Source: Cytobacillus sp. IB215665 (GTDB lineage Bacteria > Bacillota > Bacilli > Bacillales > SM2101). Taken from it: 64,000 nucleotides of DNA. Made by a program: the position numbers and the translations under genes. This document shows positions 19,845-30,527 of this stretch, piece after piece (position 1 is the first letter of the stretch; each line of letters begins with the position of its first letter). Where the stretch lies: positions 62,001 to 126,000 of the forward strand of contig NZ_JAXBME010000004.1 of assembly GCF_033963835.1 (NCBI RefSeq). Direction: 5' to 3'. Below the pieces are notes generated by a model, which saw only the letters and a list, made by a program, of their open reading frames with translations, searched no databases and had not been told where the DNA came from.

Positions 19845-21323
19845 TTGGAAAAGGTAGATATTTTTAAAGATATCGCAGAACGCACTGGTGGAGATATTTA
19901 TTTAGGTGTGGTAGGTGCTGTTAGGACGGGAAAATCTACTTTTATTAAAAAGTTTATGGAGCTCGTTGTGCTACCTAATATCGGTAATGAAGCTGATAAA
20001 GCGCGTGCACAGGACGAATTACCACAAAGTGCAGCCGGGAAAACAATTATGACTACTGAACCGAAGTTTGTACCAAATCAGGCGGTATCAGTACATGTCG
20101 AAGAAGGTCTTGATGTAAATGTTAGATTAGTAGATTGTGTTGGTTATACTGTACCAGGAGCCAAAGGGTATGAGGATGAGAATGGACCAAGAATGATTAA
20201 TACGCCATGGTATGAAGAACCTATTCCATTCCATGAAGCGGCTGAAATAGGGACTAGAAAAGTTATTCAAGAGCACTCTACAATCGGCGTCGTCATAACA
20301 ACCGATGGTTCCATTGGTGAAATTCCTAGAATGGACTATGTCGAAGCTGAAGAAAGGGTTATTGAAGAGTTAAAAGAGGTAGGAAAACCTTTTATTATGG
20401 TAATTAATACGGTTAGGCCGCATCATCCAGAAACTGAAGAGCTTAGAAGAAAACTAACAGAGAAGTATGATATTCCTGTATTAGCAATGAGTGTGGAAAG
20501 TATGAGAGATACGGATGTATATAATGTGTTGAGAGAAGCTCTTTACGAATTTCCTGTACTTGAAGTAAATGTAAATTTACCGAGCTGGGTAATGGTCTTA
20601 AGAGATGAGCATTGGTTAAGAGAAAGCTATCAGGAATCAGTAAAAGATACTGTAAAGGATATAAAGAGACTAAGAGATGTTGATCGCGTTGTTGGTCAAT
20701 TTAGTGAATATGATTTTATTGATAAGGCAAGTTTAGCTGGGATAGAAATGGGGCAAGGTGTTGCGGAAATTGATTTATTTGCTCCTGATGATCTATATGA
20801 TCAAATTTTGAAAGAGGTTGTTGGAGTTGAGATTCGTGGGAAAGATCATTTACTACAATTGATGCAAGATTTTGCTTATGCAAAATCAGAATATGACCAA
20901 GTGGCTGATGCACTTAAAATGGTAAAACAAACTGGCTATGGGATTGCTGCACCAGCTCTATCAGATATGAGCTTGGATGAGCCAGAAATCATTAGACAAG
21001 GATCTAGATTTGGAGTAAGATTGAAAGCTGTAGCTCCTTCGATCCATATGATTAAAGTAGATGTTGAATCTGAATTTGCTCCAATCATAGGCACTGAAAA
21101 ACAAAGTGAAGAGCTTGTTCGCTATCTAATGCAGGATTTTGAAGAAGATCCATTATCAATTTGGAATTCTGATATATTCGGTAGGTCGTTAAGTTCATTA
21201 GTGAGAGAAGGGATTCAAGCGAAGCTTTCTCTAATGCCTGAAAATGCACGATATAAATTACAAGAAACATTGGAAAGAATCATTAATGAAGGATCAGGTG
21301 GATTAATAGCCATTATTCTATAA
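19845..21323 (+). CDS. spoIVA: Spore coat basement-layer ATPase SpoIVA
   Basis: A 492-residue cytoskeletal ATPase that polymerises around the forespore to form the base of the coat. The N-terminal third is a TRAFAC-like P-loop domain with Walker A AVRTGKST (about residues 24-31), and the C-terminal region ends in the conserved SGGLIAIIL membrane-targeting tail. TTG 19845 follows GGGAGGG, and the N-terminus MEKVDIFKDIAERTGGD is that of the family. Its presence shows that the organism forms endospores. Confidence 0.97.
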   Translation: MEKVDIFKDIAERTGGDIYLGVVGAVRTGKSTFIKKFMELVVLPNIGNEADKARAQDELPQSAAGKTIMTTEPKFVPNQAVSVHVEEGLDVNVRLVDCVGYTVPGAKGYEDENGPRMINTPWYEEPIPFHEAAEIGTRKVIQEHSTIGVVITTDGSIGEIPRMDYVEAEERVIEELKEVGKPFIMVINTVRPHHPETEELRRKLTEKYDIPVLAMSVESMRDTDVYNVLREALYEFPVLEVNVNLPSWVMVLRDEHWLRESYQESVKDTVKDIKRLRDVDRVVGQFSEYDFIDKASLAGIEMGQGVAEIDLFAPDDLYDQILKEVVGVEIRGKDHLLQLMQDFAYAKSEYDQVADALKMVKQTGYGIAAPALSDMSLDEPEIIRQGSRFGVRLKAVAPSIHMIKVDVESEFAPIIGTEKQSEELVRYLMQDFEEDPLSIWNSDIFGRSLSSLVREGIQAKLSLMPENARYKLQETLERIINEGSGGLIAIIL

Positions 21324-21326
21324 TTC

Positions 21327-21352
21327 AAAGACTCCATAAGGGGTCTTTTTTA
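21327..21352 (+). terminator. Terminator of spoIVA
   Basis: AAAGACTCC / GGGGTCTTT stem followed by TTTATTG. The remaining gap to hbs (about 300 bp) holds no gene that I can support. Confidence 0.8.
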
Positions 21353-21611
21353 TTGTTGATATTTGACAAAATGAATCCCCCTAATTATTGGGAATCACTG
21401 AAATAGGTGGTCTTAAAGCTAAAATATGCTTGCTATGACTGTTCCAGTGTGATAATCTTTTAACAGTAAAGGCGCATTTTAATAGTGATTGTCTATCTAA
21501 AGATTATTAGTCAAACATATTGAATTCTGTCAATTTTTCATATAACATTATGCATGGTAATAAAATGCTGATATTAGTATGTATAGAATTAGTTTAAAAT
21601 GTGAAAAAATG

Positions 21612-21638
21612 TTGACAAGATAGCTTTTTATATAACAT
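21612..21638 (+). promoter_or_regulatory. Candidate promoter of hbs
   Basis: TTGACA at 21612-21617 is a perfect -35. TAACAT at 21633-21638 is 15 bases downstream, so the spacing is short. Confidence 0.35.
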
Positions 21639-21663
21639 ACATCTTTGGGAGGAGGTGAATGTC

Positions 21664-21936
21664 ATGAATAAAGCAGAATTAATTAATACTGTAGCTGAAT
21701 CAAGTGAACTTTCAAAGAAGGATGCAACAAAAGCTGTAGATGCTGTTTTTGATACAATCTTAGAGACACTTAAAACTGGTGACAAAGTACAACTAATTGG
21801 TTTTGGTAACTTTGAAGTACGTGAGCGTGCTGCTCGTAAAGGACGTAATCCTCAAACTGGTGAGGAAATCGAAATCCCAGCAAGTAAAGTACCTGCATTC
21901 AAACCAGGGAAAGCACTTAAAGACGCTGTAAAATAA
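21664..21936 (+). CDS. hbs: DNA-binding protein HU
   Basis: A 90-residue histone-like protein that binds and bends DNA as a dimer. The beta-arm motif [20 protein letters not shown] is intact at about residues 46-65. ATG 21664 lies 6 bases after GGAGGAGGTGA; an upstream in-frame GTG at 21655 lies in that site. The very strong ribosome-binding site fits an abundant protein. The spoIVA-hbs-mtrAB order is conserved in Bacillus. Confidence 0.97.
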   Translation: MNKAELINTVAESSELSKKDATKAVDAVFDTILETLKTGDKVQLIGFGNFEVRERAARKGRNPQTGEEIEIPASKVPAFKPGKALKDAVK

Positions 21937-21972
21937 TATTTACATAGTTGGTAGAATCAATATAGCACACAC

Positions 21973-22006
21973 AAAGAGGAACGACTGTTATGTAGTTCCT
22001 CTTTTC
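21973..22006 (+). terminator. Terminator of hbs
   Basis: AAAGAGGAAC / GTTCCTCTTT stem followed by TCG. Confidence 0.8.
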
Positions 22007-22192
22007 GTATGTCGTAAGATAAGAATCTGCTTTACGATGCAAGTAGATTTGATAATGAATGTTAGCATCTTAAACCGTCATTAGAGTAAACACTTATTTT
22101 TAGCGTTGATTGCGCAATCCTTTACTTTAATGTTGTCGTTATGCTAGAATCTGATTACGACGATAGTATACAATCGTAGGAGGATTTATTGA

Positions 22193-22759
22193 ATGGCAAA
22201 TATTAATTATGAACAACTTGAACATGCAATGAAATTAATTATAGAAGCTGTTGGAGAAGACCCAAATAGAGAAGGATTACTCGATACGCCAAAGCGTGTA
22301 GCGAAAATGTATGCAGAGGTTTTTGCTGGCTTAAATGAAGATCCAAAAGAGCATTTTCAAACGATTTTTAGCGAGGATCATGAAGAGCTTGTACTTGTCA
22401 AAGATATACCGTTCTATTCAATGTGTGAGCATCATTTCGTCCCTTTTTTCGGTAAGGCTCATGTAGCGTACCTACCTAGAGGAGGGAAAGTAACTGGGTT
22501 AAGTAAATTAGCTCGAGCAGTTGAAGCTGTTGCAAAAAGACCACAACTTCAAGAGAGAATTACTTCAACAATAGCAGATTCAATCATGGAAACTTTAGAA
22601 CCATACGGTGCAATGGTTGTAGTTGAAGCGGAACATATGTGTATGACCATGCGTGGGGTGAAAAAGCCAGGCTCTCAAACAATAACAACTGCTGCAAGAG
22701 GCAGATACGAAAACGATCATATTGCTAGAAATGAAGTATTATCACTTATTAAAGCATAA
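22193..22759 (+). CDS. folE: GTP cyclohydrolase I
   Basis: A 188-residue enzyme that converts GTP to 7,8-dihydroneopterin triphosphate, the first step of folate synthesis. The zinc ligands are in [10 protein letters not shown] (Cys and His near residues 76-79) and [11 protein letters not shown] near residue 145. ATG 22193 follows AGGAGG. In B. subtilis this gene is mtrA and forms an operon with mtrB, as here. Confidence 0.96.
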   Translation: MANINYEQLEHAMKLIIEAVGEDPNREGLLDTPKRVAKMYAEVFAGLNEDPKEHFQTIFSEDHEELVLVKDIPFYSMCEHHFVPFFGKAHVAYLPRGGKVTGLSKLARAVEAVAKRPQLQERITSTIADSIMETLEPYGAMVVVEAEHMCMTMRGVKKPGSQTITTAARGRYENDHIARNEVLSLIKA

Positions 22760-22847
22760 TAAGAAATAATAACTTTCTAAAAATTACCAATAGTTAAACG
22801 AATGGTTTTGTGTTATATGACATATAGAAAGTTCAGGAGGTTGTATC

Positions 22848-23093
22848 GTGAATAAAAATAACAATGGTGATTACATTGTGATTAAAGCCATTGAAGATGG
22901 TGTGAATGTGATTGGACTTACTCGTGGTACTGACACGCGTTTTCATCATTCAGAGAAGCTAGATAATGGAGAAGTGATGATTGCTCAATTTACCGAACAT
23001 ACATCCGCAATTAAAATTAGAGGAAATGCTATTGTTCAAACACAACATGGAGAAATGAAATCAGAGCCAACACGCAAAAACAAACAAGAATAG
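22848..23093 (+). CDS. mtrB: Tryptophan RNA-binding attenuation protein (TRAP)
   Basis: An 81-residue protein that assembles into an 11-mer ring and, with bound tryptophan, wraps trp leader RNA at GAG/UAG repeats. The text [20 protein letters not shown] and [14 protein letters not shown] is near-identical to B. subtilis TRAP, including the K-x-R RNA-binding residues (KIRG). The start is GTG 22848 behind CAGGAGG. The C-terminal tail is a few residues longer than in B. subtilis. Its usual target, trpEDCFBA, is not in the window. Confidence 0.96.
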   Translation: MNKNNNGDYIVIKAIEDGVNVIGLTRGTDTRFHHSEKLDNGEVMIAQFTEHTSAIKIRGNAIVQTQHGEMKSEPTRKNKQE

Positions 23094-23132
23094 TAAATGT
23101 ATGTTGAAAATTAAAATATTACATTATACTTC

Positions 23133-23318
23133 TTGCTAGTTTTTTTGATAAGGCTCATTTTTGTTACTTATGTTAACCAATTAGCTCAACTAGAAGAGCT
23201 TATAGATGATGGTCATCGTTATAAAGAGAAAGGTGCTTCGAACTAATGATAAATGTTTTTTTCATAGTTAGAAGAACGCAATCAATATGAAATGGCCTAT
23301 GATAAACAACAAAATTAA
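23133..23318 (+). pseudogene. Possible remnant of a small gene
   Basis: Two same-frame stretches with coding-like composition are separated by four stops. The first (23133-23246) ends NQLAQLEELIDDGHRYKEKG; the second (23268-23318) reads LEERNQYEMAYDKQQN. There is no start with a ribosome-binding site. I do not recognise the family. It could also be chance. Confidence 0.25.
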
Positions 23319-23349
23319 TCTGTTACTAAGTACATATTACAATTCATGT

Positions 23350-23402
23350 CGCTTCGCTGCTTCCTAGAAAGAACTATATCTTTTTTGGGAAAAGGCGAAG
23401 CG
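23350..23402 (+). other. Inverted repeat before hepS
   Basis: CGCTTCGC at 23350 pairs with GCGAAGCG at 23395, with a partial inner stem (CTTCC / GGGAA). There is no T-run. It lies about 60 bp before the hepS -10 element. It may be an RNA hairpin from upstream transcription, or a protein site. Confidence 0.4.
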
Positions 23403-23463
23403 ATTGTCAATAAAGAAATGTATAAACCTGTTTCGAAGAAAATAGTAAATTTTTTAAAAGTTA

Positions 23464-23472
23464 TGTTATAAT
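23464..23472 (+). promoter_or_regulatory. Extended -10 promoter of hepS
   Basis: TGTTATAAT is a perfect extended -10 (TGnTATAAT). It lies 60 bp before the hepS start; the -35 region is T-rich without a clear hexamer. Confidence 0.5.
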
Positions 23473-23531
23473 GGTCACTGGAATTTAGTAATTATCACGG
23501 TGTAAATATATGGGAAACAAGGGTGATTTAA

Positions 23532-24356
23532 TTGGAAGACATCTGGGGAAAAATTGCATTATTTAAAGAAGACATTACAGATAGGATACACTATCCTTTT
23601 CTATTTAAGCACATTCATACTCCTGTAATTGACGAGGATAAAATGTTGCTTCTATATTCAGTACTTCAAGAATTAGAATTATCTAATGAAACAGTTTCTG
23701 AATATATGATAGCAATCATGCTTGTGCAAATTTCCCTTGATACCCATGATACGGTTACAAATGTAGAAGAAAATAATAGTGGCCAACTTACTGAACGACA
23801 GCTAACAATATTGGCTGGTGATTATTATAGTGGATTATATTACAAGATTTTATCACAAGCTGGAGATATTTCATTGATCTCAACGGTAGCAAGCGCTATT
23901 AAAATGATTAACGAGCATAAAATTAAACTATATGAAAATAAGCTAGATTCTTTAGAAGAGCTAATGAATAGCTTAAAGGTTGTTGAGTCATCATTATTTC
24001 AAAACGTATCTGAATTTTTTGGCAAACCATTTTGGAAAGAAATTTCTGCTCACTTTCTGTTATTTAAAAGGCTTCTGATAGAAAGAAAAAAATTCCTTAA
24101 CAACGAACACTCTCTTTTCTTTGACTCATGTAAAAGAGTTATATTTCAGTTAAACAACAAAGATATACATGATAAAAGAGATGGTATAAAGTCACAGTTA
24201 ATACATATGTGTGAAACACAAATCATACAAACTAAGAATTTAATAGACAGAGGGTTAGAAGGAAATCCTATCATTAAACATATTATGGCTAATCGAATTG
24301 AACAGCTAATGTATGAAAACTTTTTTACGGTAAAAAAGATAGTGGAAGAAGGGTAG
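23532..24356 (+). CDS. hepS: Heptaprenyl diphosphate synthase, component I
   Basis: A 274-residue mostly helical protein, the non-catalytic HepS/HepA subunit of heptaprenyl diphosphate synthase, which makes the C35 side chain of menaquinone-7. Family assignment comes from text such as [23 protein letters not shown] and [21 protein letters not shown], plus its place before menG and hepT. TTG 23532 follows AAGGGTGATT. menG starts 4 bp after its stop. Confidence 0.9.
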   Translation: MEDIWGKIALFKEDITDRIHYPFLFKHIHTPVIDEDKMLLLYSVLQELELSNETVSEYMIAIMLVQISLDTHDTVTNVEENNSGQLTERQLTILAGDYYSGLYYKILSQAGDISLISTVASAIKMINEHKIKLYENKLDSLEELMNSLKVVESSLFQNVSEFFGKPFWKEISAHFLLFKRLLIERKKFLNNEHSLFFDSCKRVIFQLNNKDIHDKRDGIKSQLIHMCETQIIQTKNLIDRGLEGNPIIKHIMANRIEQLMYENFFTVKKIVEEG

Positions 24357-24360
24357 GATT

Positions 24361-25062
24361 ATGCAACAATCTAAAGAAGAACGTGTACACCATGTTTTTG
24401 AGAAAATCCATGATAATTATGATAAAATGAATTCGATTATTAGCTTTAAGAAGCATATTAAATGGCGAGCAGCAACGATGAAAAAAATGAATGTTCAAAA
24501 AGGTGCTAAAGCGCTAGATGTATGTTGTGGTACAGGGGATTGGACGATTGCACTTGCCGAAGCAGTAGGGAAAACTGGTCAAGTAACTGGCTTAGATTTC
24601 AGTAAAAATATGTTAAAAATTGGGCAGGACAAAGTTGATTCTTTAGGCTTAACTAATGTTGACCTTATCCATGGTAATGCGATGGAATTACCTTTCGATG
24701 ATAATTCGTTTGACTATGTTACAATTGGTTTTGGACTAAGGAATGTGCCTGATTATATGCAAGTTCTTCATGAAATGTATCGCGTTGTTAAGCCAGGAGG
24801 GAATGTTGTCTGTTTAGAGACGTCTCAACCGACGCTACCTGGGTTTCGTCAAGGGTATTATTTATATTTCCGATTTGTTATGCCGATATTTGGTAAATTA
24901 TTTGCAGAAAGCTTCAAAGAATATTCTTGGTTGCAGGAATCTGCACGTGAATTTCCAGGAATGAAAGAATTAGCGAAAATGTTTGAAAAAACAGGATTTA
25001 TAAAAGTTGAATATAAAGCATTTACTGGTGGCGTTGCTGCGATGCACTTAGGGTACAAGTGA
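24361..25062 (+). CDS. menG: Demethylmenaquinone methyltransferase
   Basis: A 233-residue SAM-dependent methyltransferase (UbiE/MenG family) that makes menaquinone from demethylmenaquinone. The SAM-binding motif DVCCGTGDW lies near residue 51, GFGLRNVPD near 121 and KPGG near 146. It sits between the two heptaprenyl synthase subunit genes, with a 4-bp gap to hepS. It ties this cluster to respiratory quinone supply for the qcrABC complex further along. Confidence 0.95.
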   Translation: MQQSKEERVHHVFEKIHDNYDKMNSIISFKKHIKWRAATMKKMNVQKGAKALDVCCGTGDWTIALAEAVGKTGQVTGLDFSKNMLKIGQDKVDSLGLTNVDLIHGNAMELPFDDNSFDYVTIGFGLRNVPDYMQVLHEMYRVVKPGGNVVCLETSQPTLPGFRQGYYLYFRFVMPIFGKLFAESFKEYSWLQESAREFPGMKELAKMFEKTGFIKVEYKAFTGGVAAMHLGYK

Positions 25063-25130
25063 AAAAGTTAGCCAAAAGATATATCATATGACATACATTT
25101 TAGATTTTTTCTATGAATAAGGTGAAGAGC

Positions 25131-26093
25131 ATGAAATTAAAAATGATGTATTCATTTTTAAATACCGATATAAATATTGTTGAAAAAGAATTAGAAAAGT
25201 CGATTAAGTCTGAACATCCTCTGTTGAGTCAGGCATCATTGCACTTATTACAGGCTGGGGGTAAGCGGATTCGCCCAGTTTTTGTCTTACTTGGGGGTAA
25301 ATTTGGCGATTACCAAATAGATCAAATTAAATACGTAGCAATGTCATTAGAGTTAATTCATATGGCATCGCTCGTTCATGATGATGTAATTGACGATTCT
25401 ACATTACGAAGAGGAAAACAAACGATCAAAGCAAAATGGGATAACCGCATTGCTATGTACACAGGAGATTATATTTTTGCTAGGTCATTAGAACTGATGT
25501 CTAATGTTGAAAATATATATGCTCAACAGATTTTATCGAAAGCGATAGTTGAGGTATGTGTTGGGGAGATTGAACAAATTAAGGACAAATACAATTTTCA
25601 TCAGGACCTTCGCACATATTTGAGACGTATTAAAAGAAAAACAGCGTTGTTAATTGCCGTTAGCTGCCAGTTAGGAGCAGTTGCTGCAAATGCGGATGAT
25701 GACATATGTGAATCATTATTTTGGTTTGGTTATTATGTTGGAATGTCATATCAAATTACAGATGATGTATTAGACTTCACTGAAACAGAAGCTCAGCTTG
25801 GTAAGCCCTCAGGTAGTGATTTACAGCAAGGAAATGTGACACTACCAGCATTGTTTGCGATGGAAAACCAAGATATTTACAACGAAATAATAAATATAAA
25901 TCCAAAAACGACTAAAGAAGAAATGAATCATATTATATCGCTTATTAAGCAATCGGGAGCAATTGAACGATCGATTGAAATAAGTGATAAATACTTACAA
26001 AAAGCTCTTGTTGTTCTTGAAAGTTTACCGTCTGGTAAAGCAAAAACAGCCCTTTACAATATAGCCAAGTACATAGGAAAACGAAAAATCTAG
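25131..26093 (+). CDS. hepT: Heptaprenyl diphosphate synthase, component II
   Basis: A 320-residue trans-prenyltransferase, the catalytic subunit that pairs with HepS. The first Asp-rich motif is DDVIDD in HMASLVHDDVIDDSTLRRG (near residue 85), and the second is QITDDVLDF near residue 210. GGKRIRPV near residue 45 binds IPP. ATG 25131 was chosen over 25113 because AAGGTGA lies 6 bases upstream and the N-terminus MKLKMMYSFLN aligns with homologues. Confidence 0.95.
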   Translation: MKLKMMYSFLNTDINIVEKELEKSIKSEHPLLSQASLHLLQAGGKRIRPVFVLLGGKFGDYQIDQIKYVAMSLELIHMASLVHDDVIDDSTLRRGKQTIKAKWDNRIAMYTGDYIFARSLELMSNVENIYAQQILSKAIVEVCVGEIEQIKDKYNFHQDLRTYLRRIKRKTALLIAVSCQLGAVAANADDDICESLFWFGYYVGMSYQITDDVLDFTETEAQLGKPSGSDLQQGNVTLPALFAMENQDIYNEIININPKTTKEEMNHIISLIKQSGAIERSIEISDKYLQKALVVLESLPSGKAKTALYNIAKYIGKRKI

Positions 26094-26195
26094 GTCCAGA
26101 ACTGTTGCTAAACTATTGAAACAGTGGTAATATTTTGATTGGTTGAACTATATTTGACAACCTATTTGACAATATTGTAGGGGTGGAAGAAAGTC

Positions 26196-26642
26196 ATGGA
26201 AAGAACATTTTTAATGGTAAAACCAGACGGAGTACAACGCAATGTAATTGGGGAAATTATTTCACGATTTGAAAGAAAGGGCTTTCAACTTGTAGGTGCA
26301 AAATTAATGGCAATACCAACCGAGCTCGCAGAACAGCATTACGCTGAACATAAGGAGCGTCCTTTTTTTGGAGAATTAGTAGATTTTATCACTTCAGGTC
26401 CTGTGTTCGCAATGGTGTGGCAAGGGGATAATGTCATTGCAACTGCTAGGCAAATGATGGGATCAACTAACCCTAAAGATGCTGCTTCAGGAACAATTCG
26501 TGGAGATTTCGGTTTGACAGTAGGCAAGAATATCATTCATGGTTCTGATGCACCTGAGAGTGCCGAACGTGAAGTTAATTTGTTTTTTGCAGAAGATGAG
26601 TTAGTAGATTATAGTAAGTTAATAAATGAATGGATATACTAA
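26196..26642 (+). CDS. ndk: Nucleoside diphosphate kinase
   Basis: A 148-residue enzyme that equalises nucleoside triphosphate pools by transferring the gamma phosphate. The phosphorylated histidine is in NIIHGSD (about H115), with [10 protein letters not shown] at the start. Two TTGACA hexamers lie shortly upstream (about 26155 and 26168). Order hepT-ndk-cheR is as in B. subtilis. A terminator follows. Confidence 0.97.
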   Translation: MERTFLMVKPDGVQRNVIGEIISRFERKGFQLVGAKLMAIPTELAEQHYAEHKERPFFGELVDFITSGPVFAMVWQGDNVIATARQMMGSTNPKDAASGTIRGDFGLTVGKNIIHGSDAPESAEREVNLFFAEDELVDYSKLINEWIY

Positions 26643-26648
26643 TTAATT

Positions 26649-26675
26649 GCCAGCTCAGATAGGGCTGGTTTTTAT
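26649..26675 (+). terminator. Terminator of ndk
   Basis: CCAGCT / GGGCTGG stem followed by TTTTTAT. Confidence 0.7.
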
Positions 26676-26810
26676 ATCATTTATCGTTAATCGATTTGCA
26701 ATATACACTTTTTAATGACTAGCCGCTGATTCCCCTCGAAATTTCTTTACTATGATTACATCGAAAATAATAGTACTATCCATTGAGTTCATGTTAGAGG
26801 AGTAATAAGT

Positions 26811-27584
26811 ATGTCACGAGATTACATACAATTTATAGAAAATATTAAAAGGAAAACTGGAATTGATTTATCTTTATACAAAGAAGCACAAATGAAAAGA
26901 AGGTTAACATCTCTGTATGAAAAAAGAGGGTTTACAAATTTTCTGGATTTCTTTCGCGCCTTTGCAAGCGATGAAAAATTATATGACGAATTTTTAGATA
27001 GAATCACAATTAATGTTTCAGAATTTTATCGAAATGCTAACAGGTGGAGTATATTTGAAGAAAAAGTGTTGCCTAAAATACTGAATGGTCGCTCACGATT
27101 AAAAATATGGAGTGCTGCTTGTTCTACAGGAGAAGAACCTTATACAATAGCTATGATTCTATCAAAATATTTACCCCTTTCTAGATTTTCCATATTAGCA
27201 ACGGATTTAGATGAAAATGTTATTCGAAGAGCTAAGGTTGGTGTGTATCCTGAGCGATCTTTGATGGAGGTACCAGAAGAAATAAAAAGGAAATACTTTA
27301 GTAAAGATAGAGCATATTATAAGTTATCAGATGAAATAAAAAGTGCAGTAAATTTTAAAAAGCATAATTTACTATCTGATCAGTTTGAAAACAATTTTGA
27401 TTTAATTGTTTGCCGAAATGTGCTTATTTATTTTACTGAGGAAGCAAAAGATCACTTGTATCAAAAATTTTCTAATGCACTTCAAACTGGTGGTATTTTC
27501 TTTGTAGGCAGTACTGAACAAATTTTTACTCCGCATAAATACGGATTTGACTCTGAAGATACCTTTTTTTACCGTAAGGTTTGA
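26811..27584 (+). CDS. cheR: Chemotaxis protein methyltransferase CheR
   Basis: A 257-residue SAM-dependent enzyme that methylates glutamates of chemoreceptors. The N-terminal helical domain covers about residues 1-75, and the catalytic domain starts with [18 protein letters not shown] near residue 97, followed by the [13 protein letters not shown] motif near 197. ATG 26811 follows AGAGGAGT. In B. subtilis cheR also lies between ndk and the aro genes. It implies a motile, chemotactic organism. Confidence 0.95.
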   Translation: MSRDYIQFIENIKRKTGIDLSLYKEAQMKRRLTSLYEKRGFTNFLDFFRAFASDEKLYDEFLDRITINVSEFYRNANRWSIFEEKVLPKILNGRSRLKIWSAACSTGEEPYTIAMILSKYLPLSRFSILATDLDENVIRRAKVGVYPERSLMEVPEEIKRKYFSKDRAYYKLSDEIKSAVNFKKHNLLSDQFENNFDLIVCRNVLIYFTEEAKDHLYQKFSNALQTGGIFFVGSTEQIFTPHKYGFDSEDTFFYRKV

Positions 27585-27663
27585 GTCTGAAAACAGATAA
27601 GCATTATAATATAGAATAACTAGCAAAGGGTTCGTCAATTTGATGAATTCTTTTTTAAAAGAT

Positions 27664-27810
27664 GGCTGTTTTCGCATTAATTGCTGTCCGAACAAGCTAT
27701 AAACCGTTACAACTAGATCATGGCATCTTTTCGCAGGTGGGGTTCGGAAATGACCTCATCTTCCTTATTATATGTTGTAAAAATGGCAACAAAGGTTTCG
27801 AAAAGAGCAT
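27664..27810 (-). repeat. Interspersed repeat, copy R6
   Basis: Complete reverse-orientation copy. It starts GGCTGTTTTCGCATTAATTG, has the core as GGCATCTTTTC and ends GGTTTCGAAAAGAGC. It fills half of the 312-bp gap between cheR and aroC. Confidence 0.85.
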
Positions 27811-27896
27811 AACAGATAAAAAAGCTACCTTTTAACTACTGTATATGATATATTGTTACACATAAAAGCTTTAAAGGATTGAAGGGAGATAGAAAG

Positions 27897-29069
27897 ATGA
27901 GGTATTTAACAGCAGGAGAATCGCATGGCCCACAATTAACGACGATATTAGAAGGCGTTCCGTCTGGTTTAGAGCTGTTAGTAGATGATATTAATATTGA
28001 ACTAGCAAGAAGACAGAAAGGACATGGTCGTGGAAGAAGAATGCAAATTGAAAAAGACCAAGTTCAAATTGTCTCAGGTGTACGACACGGTAAAACACTA
28101 GGATCTCCAATAGCCTTAATTGTTGAAAATCGTGATTGGAAACATTGGACGCATATTATGGGAGCTGAACCTCTTGTAGATATAAAAGAAGAAGATGTAA
28201 AGCGAAAAATCACAAAGCCACGGCCAGGTCATGCAGATTTAGTAGGTGCTATGAAATATGGCCATAGAGATATGAGAAATGTGTTAGAACGATCTTCAGC
28301 AAGGGAAACAACCGTTCGTGTAGCTGCTGGTGCTGTAGCTAAGAAATTGCTTGAAGCTTTAGGTATTAAGGTAGCAGGTCACGTCTTAGAGATAGGCGGT
28401 GTAAAAGCTACTAATGTGAAGTATGATTCGCTTGAAGAATTACAACAGATAACAGAAGACTCACCCGTTCGTTGTGTAGATAAGCAAGCAGAGAAGCAAA
28501 TGATGGATGCAATTGATACTGCTAAAGAAAACGGTGACTCTATCGGTGGTATTGTCGAAGTGATTGTTGAAGGAATGCCTGAGGGAGTAGGCAGTTATGT
28601 TCATTATGATCGAAAATTAGATGCAAAAATAGCTGCTGCCATTGTAAGCATCAATGCATTCAAAGGTGTGGAGTTTGGAATTGGGTTTGAAGCTGCCAGA
28701 ATGCCAGGAAGCAAAGTTCATGATGAAATAAATTGGAATGAACAGGAAGGTTATACACGTAAAACGAACAATTTAGGAGGATTTGAAGGTGGAATGACAA
28801 CAGGTATGCCAATTGTCGTACGTGGTGTCATGAAGCCTATACCTACATTATATAAGCCTCTTCAAAGCGTGGATATAGAAACGAAAGAAACATTTGCGGC
28901 AAGCATTGAAAGATCTGATAGCTGCGCTGTTCCAGCTGCTAGTGTAGTTGCAGAGGCTGTTGTTGCGTGGGAACTTGCAAATGCAATCATTGAACAATTT
29001 GGTCAAGATCGTATAGACCTTATTAGAGAAAATGTAGAGAATATGCGGAAGTACGCTAAGGAGTTTTAA
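27897..29069 (+). CDS. aroC: Chorismate synthase
   Basis: A 390-residue FMN-dependent enzyme converting 5-enolpyruvylshikimate 3-phosphate to chorismate, last step of the shikimate pathway. The signatures GESHGPQ (residues 7-13), GRGRRMQIE near 42, and [17 protein letters not shown] near 128 are present. ATG 27897 follows AAGGGAGATAG. The next gene, aroB, begins 1 bp after the stop. In B. subtilis nomenclature this gene is called aroF. Confidence 0.96.
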   Translation: MRYLTAGESHGPQLTTILEGVPSGLELLVDDINIELARRQKGHGRGRRMQIEKDQVQIVSGVRHGKTLGSPIALIVENRDWKHWTHIMGAEPLVDIKEEDVKRKITKPRPGHADLVGAMKYGHRDMRNVLERSSARETTVRVAAGAVAKKLLEALGIKVAGHVLEIGGVKATNVKYDSLEELQQITEDSPVRCVDKQAEKQMMDAIDTAKENGDSIGGIVEVIVEGMPEGVGSYVHYDRKLDAKIAAAIVSINAFKGVEFGIGFEAARMPGSKVHDEINWNEQEGYTRKTNNLGGFEGGMTTGMPIVVRGVMKPIPTLYKPLQSVDIETKETFAASIERSDSCAVPAASVVAEAVVAWELANAIIEQFGQDRIDLIRENVENMRKYAKEF

Positions 29070-29070
29070 T

Positions 29071-30156
29071 ATGGAAACTCTTAAAGTAACAACTGAGTCA
29101 AAGTCATATCCTGTACATGTTGGACAAGGAATTATAACCCGTTTATTATCATGTATTGATGAAACAAATGTTAATCCAAATAAATTATTTATCATTACTG
29201 ATGATACAGTGGCTAAGTTATATTTACGACAAATTTTAAACATTATAGGGAAAAAATATGAAGTAGGTCATAAAGTTATTCCAAGTGGTGAGGCTGCAAA
29301 ATCATTTGATAACTATTTCGATTGTCATACAGAGTTATTAACATTTGGACTTGATAGGTCATCACTCTTAATAGCTCTTGGTGGTGGGGTTGTTGGTGAT
29401 CTAGGAGGTTTCGTAGCTGCTACATTTATGAGGGGCATCCCTTTTATACAAATTCCAACAACTTTATTAGCTCATGATAGTGCTGTAGGAGGAAAAGTCG
29501 CAATTAATCATCCTTTAGGAAAAAATATGATTGGTTCTTTTTACCAACCTGAAGCTGTATTATATGATATAGATTTTTTATCTTCACTACCGAAGATAGA
29601 AAAAAGATCTGGCTATGCTGAAGTCATAAAGCATGCACTTATACATGATGCAACATTTTTTGAATGGTTAGTATTAAATGTAGCTACAATTGGGGAATTG
29701 AAAGATGAAAAGCTTATTCATGCCATTAAATCTGGTATAAAAGTAAAATCAGAAATTGTATCCTCTGATGAGAAGGAAAGTGGTGTACGTGCCTTTTTGA
29801 ATTTTGGCCATACGCTAGGACATGCCATTGAAGCTGAACTAGGTTATGGGAATATTACGCATGGTGATGCAGTCGCAATTGGAATGTTATTTGCTTTAAA
29901 TGTAAGTGAGGAACGGTATAATATTGACTTGCAAATTCCTAAGATAACAAGTTTGATGACGTCTATCGGATTTCCAACTGAAATACCGAGTAACCTTTCA
30001 TTAGATGGCCTAATCAAACGAATGAAGAATGATAAGAAATCGGTCACTGGGATGGTTCGATTTGTTTTATTAAAAGCGATAGGCACACCAGCAATAGAGC
30101 CAATTGAGGATGAGACTTTACGTGTATTATTAACGAGATTTATGAAAGGAGAGTAG
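29071..30156 (+). CDS. aroB: 3-dehydroquinate synthase
   Basis: A 361-residue NAD- and metal-dependent enzyme that closes DAHP into 3-dehydroquinate. The NAD-binding text ALGGGVVGDLGGFVAATF lies near residue 105, with metal ligands in RSGYAEVIKHA (E) and NFGHTLGHAIE (H). It is tightly packed: 1 bp after aroC and 2 bp before aroH. Confidence 0.96.
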   Translation: METLKVTTESKSYPVHVGQGIITRLLSCIDETNVNPNKLFIITDDTVAKLYLRQILNIIGKKYEVGHKVIPSGEAAKSFDNYFDCHTELLTFGLDRSSLLIALGGGVVGDLGGFVAATFMRGIPFIQIPTTLLAHDSAVGGKVAINHPLGKNMIGSFYQPEAVLYDIDFLSSLPKIEKRSGYAEVIKHALIHDATFFEWLVLNVATIGELKDEKLIHAIKSGIKVKSEIVSSDEKESGVRAFLNFGHTLGHAIEAELGYGNITHGDAVAIGMLFALNVSEERYNIDLQIPKITSLMTSIGFPTEIPSNLSLDGLIKRMKNDKKSVTGMVRFVLLKAIGTPAIEPIEDETLRVLLTRFMKGE

Positions 30157-30158
30157 AT

Positions 30159-30527
30159 ATGATTCGTGGGGTAAGAGGAGCAACGACTGTCGAAGAGAAT
30201 AATGCAAATGACATCATTCAAGCGACAGAAAAGTTATTATTGGAAATGATTCATTCTAATAAAATTGAACCAACAGATGTAGCATCTGTTATGATATCAG
30301 TAACAGATGACTTAACAGCAAGCTTCCCAGCAAAAGCATTACGGAATATTGGCGGTTGGATGTATGTACCTGTTATGTGTATGCAGGAAATTAATGTGCC
30401 GAATGCTTTATCGCATTGTATTCGCGTGATGATGACTATTAATACTAGTTTGGAGCAAGAGGAAGTAAATCATATTTATTTAGAGAAAGCTACTGCATTA
30501 AGACCCGATTTAATTGACAGACAATGA
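30159..30527 (+). CDS. aroH: Chorismate mutase, AroH type
   Basis: A 122-residue trimeric monofunctional chorismate mutase converting chorismate to prephenate. MIRGVRGATTVEENN at the start (catalytic Arg7), and CIRVMM near residue 88 (catalytic Arg) are diagnostic. It follows aroB by 2 bp. A 169-bp non-coding stretch follows instead of trpE. Confidence 0.96.
   Translation: MIRGVRGATTVEENNANDIIQATEKLLLEMIHSNKIEPTDVASVMISVTDDLTASFPAKALRNIGGWMYVPVMCMQEINVPNALSHCIRVMMTINTSLEQEEVNHIYLEKATALRPDLIDRQ

Noticed and set aside
28848-29243. 131-codon reverse ORF across aroC and aroB
   Set aside because: It overlaps two well-conserved genes on the other strand and has no start signal.
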